NCBI GenBank assembly: GCA_029855935.1
Contig: JAGSHN010000030.1
Span: 39,528-103,527, forward strand
From: Candidatus Thorarchaeota archaeon
GTDB taxonomy: Archaea > Asgardarchaeota > Thorarchaeia > Thorarchaeales > Thorarchaeaceae
DNA: 64,000 nt
Direction: 5' to 3'
Shown here: in pieces, positions 27,682 to 35,721 of the stretch
Layout of the letters: the number at the start of each line of letters is the position of its first letter
Numbering within the stretch: the first letter of the stretch is position 1
Program-made: the position numbers and the translations under genes
The notes under the pieces: model-generated
What the model saw: the letters and a program-made list of their open reading frames with translations, nothing else
What the model was told of the DNA's origin: nothing
The model's database searches: none

Positions 27682-27691
27682 ACGTATTCCC

Positions 27692-28441
27692 TCAGAACAG
27701 AAACTCGTAGGAGATGCCCGAGGCCTCCAAGAGTCGTGAGAGAGCGTCCTTCTGGTCTTCGAAGAACCTGTCGGTCATTGCCCACCCCAGGCCGTTGGCA
27801 CGATACACCCGGTCAGCATAATGATAGTTGTAGCGGTCAATCAGCACGTGATCTGCGACACCTTCAATCTGCGGAACGAGTTCTATCGCGCCAGGAAGAA
27901 GAGGAGCCATCATAACAGTCGTACGAACACCCGCCCGGTGGAGCCGTTCAATTGTTCTCAACCGTTCCTCTACGGAAGGGGCGTTCGGCTCGAAGAGCCG
28001 ACTGATGTCCGGGTCCGCAGTGGGTATTGTGACAATGACCTCCGCAAGGTCCGACTGTGTCAAGAGGTCTATGTCCCTTAGAACGAGAGGCGACTTTGTC
28101 TGGACCGTGACGGGCCAGCCGTACCGCACGAGGACGAAGAGGCAGCCCCTCGTCAACTGATAGGCCTCCTCCAGGGGCTGATAGGGGTCACACACACCAC
28201 TCACCCAGACCCGTCCGGGCCTCTTCCTCCTGACCTCCCGCCTCAGGAGATCGACGGCATTGATCTTGACGTCCACAAACGATCCCCACGGCTGCGAGTG
28301 TCCGGTGAACCGTCTCATAAAGCGAGCGTAGCAATATGTGCACGCGTGTTCGCAGCCAACGTATGCGTTCACGGTGTAGTCAAATACGCGAGACCTCGTC
28401 AGTATTGACTTTGCCTCAATCTCGCGCACTACCAGTGACAC
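27692..28441 (-). CDS. SPL-family radical SAM protein
   Basis: This 249-residue protein has the radical SAM cluster motif in NAYVGCEHACTYCYARFM (CxxxCxxC), followed by WGSFVDVKINAVDLLRREV and RVWVSGVCDPYQPLEEAYQL, as in the spore-photoproduct-lyase-like family common in archaea. The family reduces SAM to a 5'-deoxyadenosyl radical; the substrate of this branch is unknown. A DNA-repair role is suggested only by its neighbour, an SSB-like gene, on the same strand upstream. Its 3' end touches the eroded CRISPR repeats. Confidence 0.88.
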   Translation of the reverse strand: MSLVVREIEAKSILTRSRVFDYTVNAYVGCEHACTYCYARFMRRFTGHSQPWGSFVDVKINAVDLLRREVRRKRPGRVWVSGVCDPYQPLEEAYQLTRGCLFVLVRYGWPVTVQTKSPLVLRDIDLLTQSDLAEVIVTIPTADPDISRLFEPNAPSVEERLRTIERLHRAGVRTTVMMAPLLPGAIELVPQIEGVADHVLIDRYNYHYADRVYRANGLGWAMTDRFFEDQKDALSRLLEASGISYEFLF

Positions 28442-28510
28442 TATGATTCACCCGGATGACGCGCCCGATATCACTGCTCAAGCTGACCGTATGCATTGAA
28501 TGACTTATAG

Positions 28511-28516
28511 AAAAAA
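28511..28516 (-). terminator. Poly-T terminator after the SSB-like gene
   Basis: On the minus strand, GTCCG is followed by six T (TTTTTT) about 85 bp after the SSB stop codon. Archaeal RNA polymerase commonly terminates at such T runs. No strong hairpin is needed or seen. Confidence 0.4.
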
Positions 28517-28601
28517 CGGACGAGGGGGCGGTGATGTGGCCTCCCTCCCTGCCGGCTCGCAGCCGGTCTTCGTTGTGTGGACAGAGCAGGGGCTCGTCCG
28601 T

Positions 28602-29060
28602 CTAGAAGCGTCTACGGCCGCCGTAGCCGCCACTCCGGCCACCGCGATAGCCACCACCGCGGTAGTCCCGGCGCGAGCGCCTCTGGTCCTCGTGCTCCTC
28701 GAGGGACATGTCAACATCCATATTGACCTCCTCGATCGGCTCGTCGGCGACCACCAGCTGGCCATAGCGACCGATGTTGAGTCGCAGGTTCCCACGGAAG
28801 AGTCCCGTGTAGCCGTTGGTCAGAGTATATGTCTCGCCGGGCTGGACCTCGTCAAGAACATCGTCCCAGAGTGGTACCTGAACGGTCCCTGTCGCGTCGC
28901 CCACCTTTGCGTCGGCCACACGATGAGTCGTGTAGTCGCGTCGGGAGGACACCTCTCGCTCGGCTCCAATCTCGATGATCTTGAAGGTTATTGTTATGTT
29001 CTTCATTCTCGGCTTCAATTCAGCCACGGTCGCCTCAATGGGCGGGTTGTCGTAAGTCAT
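28602..29060 (-). CDS. RPA/OB-fold single-stranded DNA-binding protein with RGG tail
   Basis: This 152-residue protein has one OB fold (residues ~8-105: ATVAELKPRMKNITITFKII, then HRVADAKVGDATGTVQVPLW, then GYTGLFRGNLRLNIGRYGQL) like crenarchaeal-type SSB/RPA proteins. An acidic linker precedes a C-terminal Arg/Gly tail (RRDYRGGGYRGGRSGGYGG). The acidic-then-RGG tail could mediate protein contacts and RNA or DNA binding. ATG 29060 is chosen; the 40 upstream codons are basic and unrelated to the fold. It likely shares a promoter region with no upstream gene. Confidence 0.85.
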   Translation of the reverse strand: MTYDNPPIEATVAELKPRMKNITITFKIIEIGAEREVSSRRDYTTHRVADAKVGDATGTVQVPLWDDVLDEVQPGETYTLTNGYTGLFRGNLRLNIGRYGQLVVADEPIEEVNMDVDMSLEEHEDQRRSRRDYRGGGYRGGRSGGYGGRRRF

Positions 29061-29243
29061 GTCGAATTCTCTCGGTTGTACGAATAACGGACAGCCAAAA
29101 CCAGAAACAGTGTTCGAATCTTTCCTGTCCGCACGTCGACGGGCGTGCCTCCCCTTATAACGTTGTGCATCCGACGGCACAGGAACGTGTCCGAAACTGC
29201 GCTCAGAGACCGTCGCTACGCTCCGCTGACAGGTGACCGATGG

Positions 29244-29267
29244 CCGGCCCGCACCAGGGCGGGCCGG
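29244..29267 (-). terminator. Hairpin after dppF
   Basis: CCGGCCCGC (29244-29252) and GCGGGCCGG (29259-29267) pair perfectly around a 6-base loop, about 31-54 bp past the dppF stop. It ends the dpp operon as a strong GC hairpin without a T run. Confidence 0.5.
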
Positions 29268-29297
29268 TGTTGGATACTGCTTCTTGGTCGCCTCGGA

Positions 29298-30287
29298 TCA
29301 ATCAAAGAGGTGGCACGCGACGAGGTGTCCTCCGCCGACATCACGGAGTTCCGGCTCCTCGACAGAACAGCGGTTGAAGGCCTTCGGGCAACGCGGGTGA
29401 AACCTACACCCGGCGGGCGGATTGATTGGACTCGGAATCTCGCCCCTTGGGATTGCCGCCAGCATCTTCGCTCGCGGGTCGGGAATTGGGATGGCACTCA
29501 TCAGGCCGACTGTATAGGGATGCATGGCCTCCTCGTAGATGGTCTTGCTGCTGGCCAGCTCCACTATCTTTCCGAGGTACATCACTGCAATCCTGTCGCA
29601 GACGTGCCGTGCCGTCGCAAGGTCGTGCGAGATGAACAGGTACGTCAGGTTATACTCTCTCTTCAGGTCCATCATCAGTTCGAGAATCTGGGCCTTGATC
29701 GAGACGTCGACCATGGCAACGGGCTCGTCTGTGATGACGAACTCCGGGTTCAGAATGATGGCGCGCCCGAAGACCACACGTTGCTTCTGTCCGCCGCTCA
29801 ACTGGTGCGGGAGCCTGTCGTAGAAGGTCTCAGCGGGCGAGAGTCCCACCCTCTCAAGTATCTCCATTGCTCGCTCCTTTCGCTCGGCGGGCGTACCAAT
29901 TCCCTGCAGCCGCAGGGCATCGGCAATCGCGTCGCCTATCGTCATCCGCGGGTTGAGCGAGGATGTCGGATCCTGAAATGTGAACTGTATCCGCCTGCGC
30001 ATCTGCCTGAGCTCATTGCCCTTCAGCTCGGCAAGGTCCACGCCATCGAATAGAATAGACCCGTCGGTCGGCTTGATCAGCACGGCACACAGGCGTCCCG
30101 TGGTCGTCTTTCCAGAGCCGCTCTCGCCAGCCAGGCCGAGGACCTCTCCTCGATGAATGTCAAACGAGATGTCGTCGACGGCCTTCACAAATGTCTTCTC
30201 TCCCGCAAAGAGGGACTCAAGGAATCCCTTCTGGACAGGAAAGTACTTCTTCAGATGCTCCACGCGTACAAGAGGTTCTTTAGCCAT
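29298..30287 (-). CDS. dppF: Peptide ABC transporter ATP-binding protein DppF
   Basis: This 329-residue ATPase has Walker A GESGSGKTTTGRL (~55), Q-loop FTFQDPTSSLNPR, signature LSGGQKQRVVFGRA (~155), Walker B FVITDEPVAMVD (~178) and switch H (ISHDLA). The C-terminal oligopeptide-transporter motif CRFHPRCPKAFNRC is present. It is the last gene of a complete dppABCDF operon. The D-loop reads PVAMVDVS instead of the usual PVSALDVS. It energises import together with DppD. Confidence 0.95.
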   Translation of the reverse strand: MAKEPLVRVEHLKKYFPVQKGFLESLFAGEKTFVKAVDDISFDIHRGEVLGLAGESGSGKTTTGRLCAVLIKPTDGSILFDGVDLAELKGNELRQMRRRIQFTFQDPTSSLNPRMTIGDAIADALRLQGIGTPAERKERAMEILERVGLSPAETFYDRLPHQLSGGQKQRVVFGRAIILNPEFVITDEPVAMVDVSIKAQILELMMDLKREYNLTYLFISHDLATARHVCDRIAVMYLGKIVELASSKTIYEEAMHPYTVGLMSAIPIPDPRAKMLAAIPRGEIPSPINPPAGCRFHPRCPKAFNRCSVEEPELRDVGGGHLVACHLFD

Positions 30288-30300
30288 TCACTCGACCCTC

Positions 30301-31305
30301 CTATGAGTACAGGTGACACGCCACAATCCCGCCACTGGGACTCTTTGTCAGCATCGGCTGCTCGGTCCGGCAGCGCTCTGTGGCCTGCGGACAGCGCGGA
30401 TGATACATACAGCCGGGGAGCGGCTCCGTTAGATCTGGCGGAGCACCCGGTATCCACGCCAGCTTCTTGTCAGGCTTTCTCACGTCAGGCACGGCCTGCA
30501 GCAGGGCCTGAGAATACGGATGCTGAGGATTCTCGAACAGTGTCTCGGTGTCGGCAAGCTCCATCAGTCGACCGGCATAGATGATGGCGATATTGTCCGC
30601 GTGCTGTGCGAGAACGCCAAGGTTGTGAGTGATCAGTATCATTGTCAGATTGAACTTCTCCTTCAGCTTGGCAATCTCGTCTAGGATCTGGGCCTCGACT
30701 ATGACATCAAGTGACGTCGTTGGCTCATCAGCAATGAGCAACCGCGGCTTGAGAGCCAGGCCGAGCCCGATCATCACACGCTGGCGCATACCGCCACTGA
30801 ACTGGTGGGGATAGTCCGTCATCCGCTCGGGAAGGATACCCAGGCTGCCGAGGATCTCCGCAGCACGCTCGGTCGCCTCCTCCTCAGTCGTCTCTGGACT
30901 GTGCTCCCTGATGATCTCTACGAAGTGGTCCTTGATACTCATCATCGGGTTGAGCGAGGTCATTGGGTCCTGAAAGATGTAGGCTACCTGCTCGCCGCGG
31001 AGACGTCGCATTGCCTCCTCAGGGAGCTTGAGCAGGTCCGTCGGGCCCGGCTCAACCGCCTGACCATCATACTCGATCCTCTTTCCGACATCGAAGACTA
31101 TCTCGCCCTCAACTATCTTGCCCGGATAGGGGACAAGCCGGATGATGGACCGACCGAGGGTCGACTTGCCGCAGCCAGACTCGCCAGCCAGACCGAGTGT
31201 GGTGTTCTCTTCGACGTCCAGTGACACTCTGTCGACAGCACGTGCGACACCGCGGCGGGTCCGATACTCCACGATGAGATCTCTGATACTGAGTAGGTCT
31301 GACAT
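30301..31305 (-). CDS. dppD: Peptide ABC transporter ATP-binding protein DppD
   Basis: This ATPase of about 334 residues has [13 protein letters not shown] (~40), [29 protein letters not shown] (~163), [12 protein letters not shown] (~188) and THNLG. The C-terminal [14 protein letters not shown] completes the oligopeptide/nickel transporter signature. ATG 31305 is chosen: GGTGA ends four bases before it, whereas the alternative GTG at 31314 lies within that ribosome site. It is 13 bp upstream of dppF in the same operon. Confidence 0.95.
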   Translation of the reverse strand: MSDLLSIRDLIVEYRTRRGVARAVDRVSLDVEENTTLGLAGESGCGKSTLGRSIIRLVPYPGKIVEGEIVFDVGKRIEYDGQAVEPGPTDLLKLPEEAMRRLRGEQVAYIFQDPMTSLNPMMSIKDHFVEIIREHSPETTEEEATERAAEILGSLGILPERMTDYPHQFSGGMRQRVMIGLGLALKPRLLIADEPTTSLDVIVEAQILDEIAKLKEKFNLTMILITHNLGVLAQHADNIAIIYAGRLMELADTETLFENPQHPYSQALLQAVPDVRKPDKKLAWIPGAPPDLTEPLPGCMYHPRCPQATERCRTEQPMLTKSPSGGIVACHLYS

Positions 31306-31315
31306 CTCTCTCACC

Positions 31316-32629
31316 TCACTCCGTCAGTTTGGGCATCAGTATCTCGTTCAGCCCCTCTCCGGCAAGGGTGAATCCCAGCGCAAGCAGGACGATCATTATT
31401 CCCGGGAACGTGATGACCCACCACGCTCCGAACTGCAGCTGCATCCGGCCGAAGGTGAGGTCCCAGCCCCAATCCGGAACGTCAATTGGCAGGCCCAGAC
31501 CGATGAATGTCAGCCCCGCAGCCGTGAGAACAGCGTCCGCAAAGTTGATCGACATGACGACAACTGCAGACGGGAGCACGTTCGGCAGGACGTACCTCAG
31601 CAGGATGTCCCTGTCCCTTGCACCCATTACGATGGCAGCCTCAACATAGGGCAGCTCCTTCACAGAGAGGACCTGACTTCTGATGACTCTGAAGTACGAG
31701 GGTATGTACACGACGGCAATCGCCAGCGCCATGTTCACGACGCCCGGCCTCAGCATGGCAGCGATTGCGATCGCCAGCACGAGGCCAGGAAAGGCGAAGA
31801 TGCTATCCATAATGAGGGAGGCTACTCTGTCAGCGATGCCACCCCGGTAGGATGCAATGAGACCGATGGTGACGCCCGTGGAGAAGCACACCGCGACCGA
31901 CAGGACTGCCACCTGCAGCATCACTGCACCACCCGCGATCGTCCGGCTGAGCATGTCCTGTCCCAGCTGGGTAGTGCCCAGTGGAAAGTGCTCGGTCGGC
32001 GGGGAGAGCAGTGGGCCAACGTTCAGTGTGAACGGGTCGTACGGCACGATATAGAGCGAGATGCCGGTCATGTACGTGATGGCGAAGACTATCACCAGAC
32101 CCGCCGCCGTGATCAGTCCGGGCGTGCCACGGTCGGCCAGCTGAGGATAGAGGTCGAAGGCCAGAATGAACAATGCGGCCAGCATCACGTTACCAACGGT
32201 CAGAGAGACGGGCAGCGTTGCTCCCTCCTGCGGGACAAGCAGGTATGCCAGCGCTGCTGCGGCACCACAGAATGCCCCTGACAGGCCCACAAAGAACAGT
32301 CGTCCCCTTGTTCGTGACAGAAGCCCTGAGCTAACGAGATGCTTCTGCAGCACTCGCGCCGCGCTGATGGCGATGGCCACAAGAAATGTGGTGGCGACAA
32401 CAGGGACTCCGATCCCTCTGTGGGAGCGAAGTGCGAGGAGTATCAGGTCGGCGACCAGGTCTATGGCAAGGCCCGCTACAATGAGCAGTGCGATCTTGCC
32501 CTTCAGCGAGAGCTCCCCCATTGACTTGGTGGTGCGTCGCAGTCGGAGTACAATGCCGCTCACAATTGTCTCGTGGTGCCGGGCCTTCTCGGGCGCCGTT
32601 GATTCCTTGACAGTAGGTTCTTCACTCAT
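31316..32629 (-). CDS. dppC: Peptide ABC transporter permease DppC with extended N-terminus
   Basis: The C-terminal part of this 437-residue permease is a normal DppC: PLGTTQLGQDMLSRTIAGG, then the EAA loop region (EAAIVMGARDRDILLRYVLP, ~345) and a final ALGFTLAGEGLNE. The family is usually about 300 residues; here ~130 extra N-terminal residues contain about four additional hydrophobic spans. The extension is in frame with no sign of a frameshift. It partners DppB. Start ATG 32629 follows GGAGGTGACC. Confidence 0.92.
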   Translation of the reverse strand: MSEEPTVKESTAPEKARHHETIVSGIVLRLRRTTKSMGELSLKGKIALLIVAGLAIDLVADLILLALRSHRGIGVPVVATTFLVAIAISAARVLQKHLVSSGLLSRTRGRLFFVGLSGAFCGAAAALAYLLVPQEGATLPVSLTVGNVMLAALFILAFDLYPQLADRGTPGLITAAGLVIVFAITYMTGISLYIVPYDPFTLNVGPLLSPPTEHFPLGTTQLGQDMLSRTIAGGAVMLQVAVLSVAVCFSTGVTIGLIASYRGGIADRVASLIMDSIFAFPGLVLAIAIAAMLRPGVVNMALAIAVVYIPSYFRVIRSQVLSVKELPYVEAAIVMGARDRDILLRYVLPNVLPSAVVVMSINFADAVLTAAGLTFIGLGLPIDVPDWGWDLTFGRMQLQFGAWWVITFPGIMIVLLALGFTLAGEGLNEILMPKLTE

Positions 32630-32640
32630 CTGGTCACCTC

Positions 32641-33654
32641 CTACAGCCTGATTCTCGGGTCGAGGTACGCGTACAGAATGTCGACCAGCAGTGTGACGAG
32701 CATCACAAGCAGCCCGAAGAAGACGACAGTCCCCTGTATCGCGGTGTAGTCACGTCTGCTGATACGGTCCACAAGGTATGTTCCAAGACCGTCCCAGTTG
32801 AACGTCGTCTCTGTGAGGACGGCCCCCGCCAGCAACGCTGCGAATTGCAGTCCTATCATGGTGAGGATGGGGAGAAACGCGTTCTTCAGAGCGTACCTAT
32901 ATGTTATTGTCGAGTCCGCAAGACCACGCGCCTGCGCTGCGACAACAAAGTCCTGTCTCAGAGTCTCAAGCATATTGGTGCGGGTGAGTCTGATGAATAT
33001 TCCACACAGGACCGTCCCGAGCGTCACAGCCGGGAGTATCAGATGCAGCGCGGCATCGACGAACGCACGGATGTTGCCTGAGAGCAGTGCGTCGACTGTC
33101 ATCATTCCCGTGACGCGGTCTATCTCAACCTGATAGCGCGGGTCAATCTGACCCCCGGTGGGCAGCCATCGCAGGTATATTCCGAAGACTAGCTGGAGTA
33201 TCATCCCAAGGAAGAACACAGGGATCGCATACGTGACAATGCCAAATATCCTGATGACGTTGTCCTCGAAGGTGTTGTAGTTCTTCGCACTCCTTATGCC
33301 GAGGAACACCCCCAGAATGACGGCAAAGAGCATAGCCCAGATTGTGAGCTCAAGTGTCGCTGGGAATCGAGATAGAATCTGGGCCGTGACTGGCTGGAAG
33401 TCCTGCATTGACAGGCCAAAGTCACCGTGAAACACGCCGATGAGATAGTCGACGTACTGCTGCCAGAGCGGCTTGTCGAGTCCAAGTCTGGCCTTAAAAG
33501 CTGCCAGCACCTCTGGATTGACACCCTTCTCAAAGTGTAGCAGGGCTGGATCACCCGGCATGACTCTGAGAATCAGAAATACGAGTGTCAATAGGAACAT
33601 CAACATCGGTATCATAAGGATGATTCTGCTGACTATGTATGAACGTAGTGTCAT
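32641..33654 (-). CDS. dppB: Peptide ABC transporter permease DppB
   Basis: This 337-residue membrane protein has the DppB layout: an N-terminal span with RVMPGDPA (~32), a cytosolic EAA-like loop (QDFVVAAQARGLADSTITYRY, ~240), VLTETTFNWDGLGTYLVD, and C-terminal DILYAYLDPRIRL. It pairs with DppC to form the translocation channel. It follows dppA after a 116-bp gap that contains a hairpin, a spacing often seen when the binding protein needs more mRNA than the permease. Confidence 0.95.
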   Translation of the reverse strand: MTLRSYIVSRIILMIPMLMFLLTLVFLILRVMPGDPALLHFEKGVNPEVLAAFKARLGLDKPLWQQYVDYLIGVFHGDFGLSMQDFQPVTAQILSRFPATLELTIWAMLFAVILGVFLGIRSAKNYNTFEDNVIRIFGIVTYAIPVFFLGMILQLVFGIYLRWLPTGGQIDPRYQVEIDRVTGMMTVDALLSGNIRAFVDAALHLILPAVTLGTVLCGIFIRLTRTNMLETLRQDFVVAAQARGLADSTITYRYALKNAFLPILTMIGLQFAALLAGAVLTETTFNWDGLGTYLVDRISRRDYTAIQGTVVFFGLLVMLVTLLVDILYAYLDPRIRL

Positions 33655-33694
33655 CTGTCACAAAGGCCCCCTGTCAGAAAGAATAAAGGGGTTG

Positions 33695-33740
33695 GGAGAA
33701 GCCCCGTGAAAATCCTCCTGATGAAGGTTCCGGCTTCTCC
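33695..33740 (-). promoter_or_regulatory. Hairpin in the dppA-dppB intergenic region
   Basis: GGAGAAGCC (33695-33703) and GGCTTCTCC (33732-33740) are perfect inverted repeats of 9 bp. Between dppA and dppB this may attenuate read-through or protect the dppA 3' end, giving more binding protein than permease. Confidence 0.5.
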
Positions 33741-33770
33741 AATGAACCCCACTTTGGACTCTTGCCTACT

Positions 33771-35435
33771 TCACGGCCCAGTTGTGGCTGGCTCACCCAT
33801 ATAGAGCAGCCAGTGCCTCCAGTTCACGGTGATGTCAAGGACAATGCCGTGGACTGTCAGCTTCGAGACTGCCACAGTGTTGCTCTGCCACAGGGGTATG
33901 ACAGAACACTCCTGTGCCTGAAGGTCCTGAAGCTGAGCGTACAGAGACTCGCGCTGGGTGGGATCCGCAGTGCTCCTGGCCTGCAGCCAGAGGCTGTGCT
34001 GCTGCACTCCACCAGCCGGGTACGTTTCGTTGTAGCCCATGTTGAGCCACGAGGCGAACGGCAGGAACGCGTAGTTGTCGGCATCAATGTAGTCTGGATA
34101 CCATCCGTAGATGTACAGCTGCAATGTGCCGGCGTTTCGCTGTGCCCTGTAGGTCGCCCAGTCGAGACCCTGCAGGTCGATGGAGATCACACCAGAGGCC
34201 TCAAGGTCGCTCTTGTACACAGCAGCCTGTTCGGCTGACTGCGGGTAGTGACCAGAGGACTCGTAGAACAGGGTGAGATGTAGTTTGTTGTTCTCGTCGT
34301 AGCCGTACTTGGCCAGCACTTGGCGGGTGTAGGTGTAGTTGGCATCGCCCCAGATGGTGAAGCTTGGCTTGTGGAAGGCCATGCCCTCTGGGATTATGCT
34401 GTACAGCGGTCGGGCAAAGCCGTGGAACACCGTCTCGCAGACGTGGCTGCGGTTCAGTGCTGCAGCGATTGCCTGACGGACATCAGTGTTATTGAGCGGA
34501 GCCATGCGCTGGTTGAAGCACAGGTACTGAATCTGGGCACCAATGCCCTCCCAGACACGCACGTTGGGGTCTTCCTTGAAGGCCTCAACCTGAGTGGCCG
34601 TCAGCTGCCTGTACGCGATGTCAATCTCGCCCGAGCTCATTGCCTGTGCCAGAGAAGTGGAGTCGGAGTACATCTTGATGATGATCCTCTCGGTCTTCGG
34701 CAGTCCAGCAGCCGCGTTCCAGTAGTACGGGTTGGCCCTCAGAACGATCTGAGTGTCCTTGCCGCCGACCCGCTCCCATGACTCGAGGGTGTACGGACCG
34801 AGGCCAAGCGGATGGCTGGCACGGGCGTCGCCCTCTGTGTATGTCACAAGCTCGTCCATGGGAGCGTACTGAGGATCGACCATGTAGGATGCAGCACACG
34901 CCATCAGCTGCAGGAACGGTGAGAACGGGATCTTCAGGTAGAACCGGACCTCGTATTCTCCGAGGACCGTGACGTTGTCGATTATTGTGTCGTAGCCGAT
35001 GTTCAGCTGCGGACCGTCCGGTTCGAACAGTCCGTTGCCTGTCAGGTTGCAGTTTCTGTCAAAGGTGTACTTGACAACGCTGGCATTGAACGGTCTCACT
35101 CCATCAAAGGTCACTCCTTGTCGGAGGTCGAAGTCCCATATGAGACCGTCGTCGCTCACAGTCCAGCTCTCAGCGAGAGCCGGCTGGATGTCGTTAGGAC
35201 CGGCACTTGATCCCGGTTTGATCTCTACCAGTCCTGAGCTAAGGGCCGTGATTATCTCCCAACCGAAGTAGTCGTAGGCCTGAGCATTATCGAGGCTCGA
35301 CTCCACCGAGTCAGTCGTCCCCATGACGATGACGTTGGGAGTCGCCGGTGGCGCACTCAACAGATACCATGCGCCAACACCACCAACGACAATGATGACC
35401 ACGACAACAATGGCCAGGACCTTGGTGCTTGGCAA
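33771..35435 (-). CDS. dppA: Peptide-binding extracellular protein DppA
   Basis: This protein of about 554 residues starts with a membrane-anchor segment (VLAIVVVVIIVVGGVGAWYLL) and continues as a family 5 solute-binding protein: GLVEIKPG, PALAESWTVSDDGLIWDF, VKYTFDRN, HPLGLGPYTLESWE, FNQRMAPLNNTDVRQAIAAALNR and LYIYGWYPDYIDADNY. It captures peptides outside the cell. TTG 35435 is chosen because GGAGG lies 8 bp upstream. A minus-strand TATA-like CTTAAATAC at 35503-35511 lies inside the longer frame to 35516, so that longer start cannot be on the transcript. Confidence 0.88.
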   Translation of the reverse strand: MPSTKVLAIVVVVIIVVGGVGAWYLLSAPPATPNVIVMGTTDSVESSLDNAQAYDYFGWEIITALSSGLVEIKPGSSAGPNDIQPALAESWTVSDDGLIWDFDLRQGVTFDGVRPFNASVVKYTFDRNCNLTGNGLFEPDGPQLNIGYDTIIDNVTVLGEYEVRFYLKIPFSPFLQLMACAASYMVDPQYAPMDELVTYTEGDARASHPLGLGPYTLESWERVGGKDTQIVLRANPYYWNAAAGLPKTERIIIKMYSDSTSLAQAMSSGEIDIAYRQLTATQVEAFKEDPNVRVWEGIGAQIQYLCFNQRMAPLNNTDVRQAIAAALNRSHVCETVFHGFARPLYSIIPEGMAFHKPSFTIWGDANYTYTRQVLAKYGYDENNKLHLTLFYESSGHYPQSAEQAAVYKSDLEASGVISIDLQGLDWATYRAQRNAGTLQLYIYGWYPDYIDADNYAFLPFASWLNMGYNETYPAGGVQQHSLWLQARSTADPTQRESLYAQLQDLQAQECSVIPLWQSNTVAVSKLTVHGIVLDITVNWRHWLLYMGEPATTGP

Positions 35436-35502
35436 ATTCCTTTCCTCCACGCTTTTTCCGCATCGCAAACGTGCGGTGCTGCGTTTCCGTTCGTACGTTC
35501 GC

Positions 35503-35511
35503 GTATTTAAG
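35503..35511 (-). promoter_or_regulatory. TATA-like box of the dpp operon
   Basis: CTTAAATAC on the minus strand sits about 70 bp before the TTG start of dppA, predicting a transcription start near 35480 and a 45-base leader with the GGAGG site. Confidence 0.5.
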
Positions 35512-35681
35512 TTCACCCAGAGCAGTAACTAGAAGCGCCATTCGCCATACATATGTTGACGCTCACCCCAGAGGCCTATGAAGGGCGATGCGCACGGGCC
35601 TCAACAGAGATTTCTCAGGCCGCAGGTCCGGGAGACACGTGGTCACACATTGCAATACCAGTCACAATCAGGGGGGGTGTT

Positions 35682-35715
35682 GTGGGGGCGTCCCAGGGTG
35701 GGCGCACGCCCCCAC
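35682..35715 (-). terminator. GC-rich hairpin after the DUF3160 gene
   Basis: GTGGGGGCG (35682-35690) and CGCCCCCAC (35707-35715) are perfect inverted repeats with a 16-base loop. They begin 6 bp after the DUF3160 stop codon on the minus strand. Confidence 0.5.
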
Positions 35716-35721
35716 CTCTTC

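Noticed and set aside
27501-27785. A 94-codon frame between the CRISPR array and the radical SAM gene
   Set aside because: It runs through fossil CRISPR repeats and into the radical SAM gene in the wrong frame.
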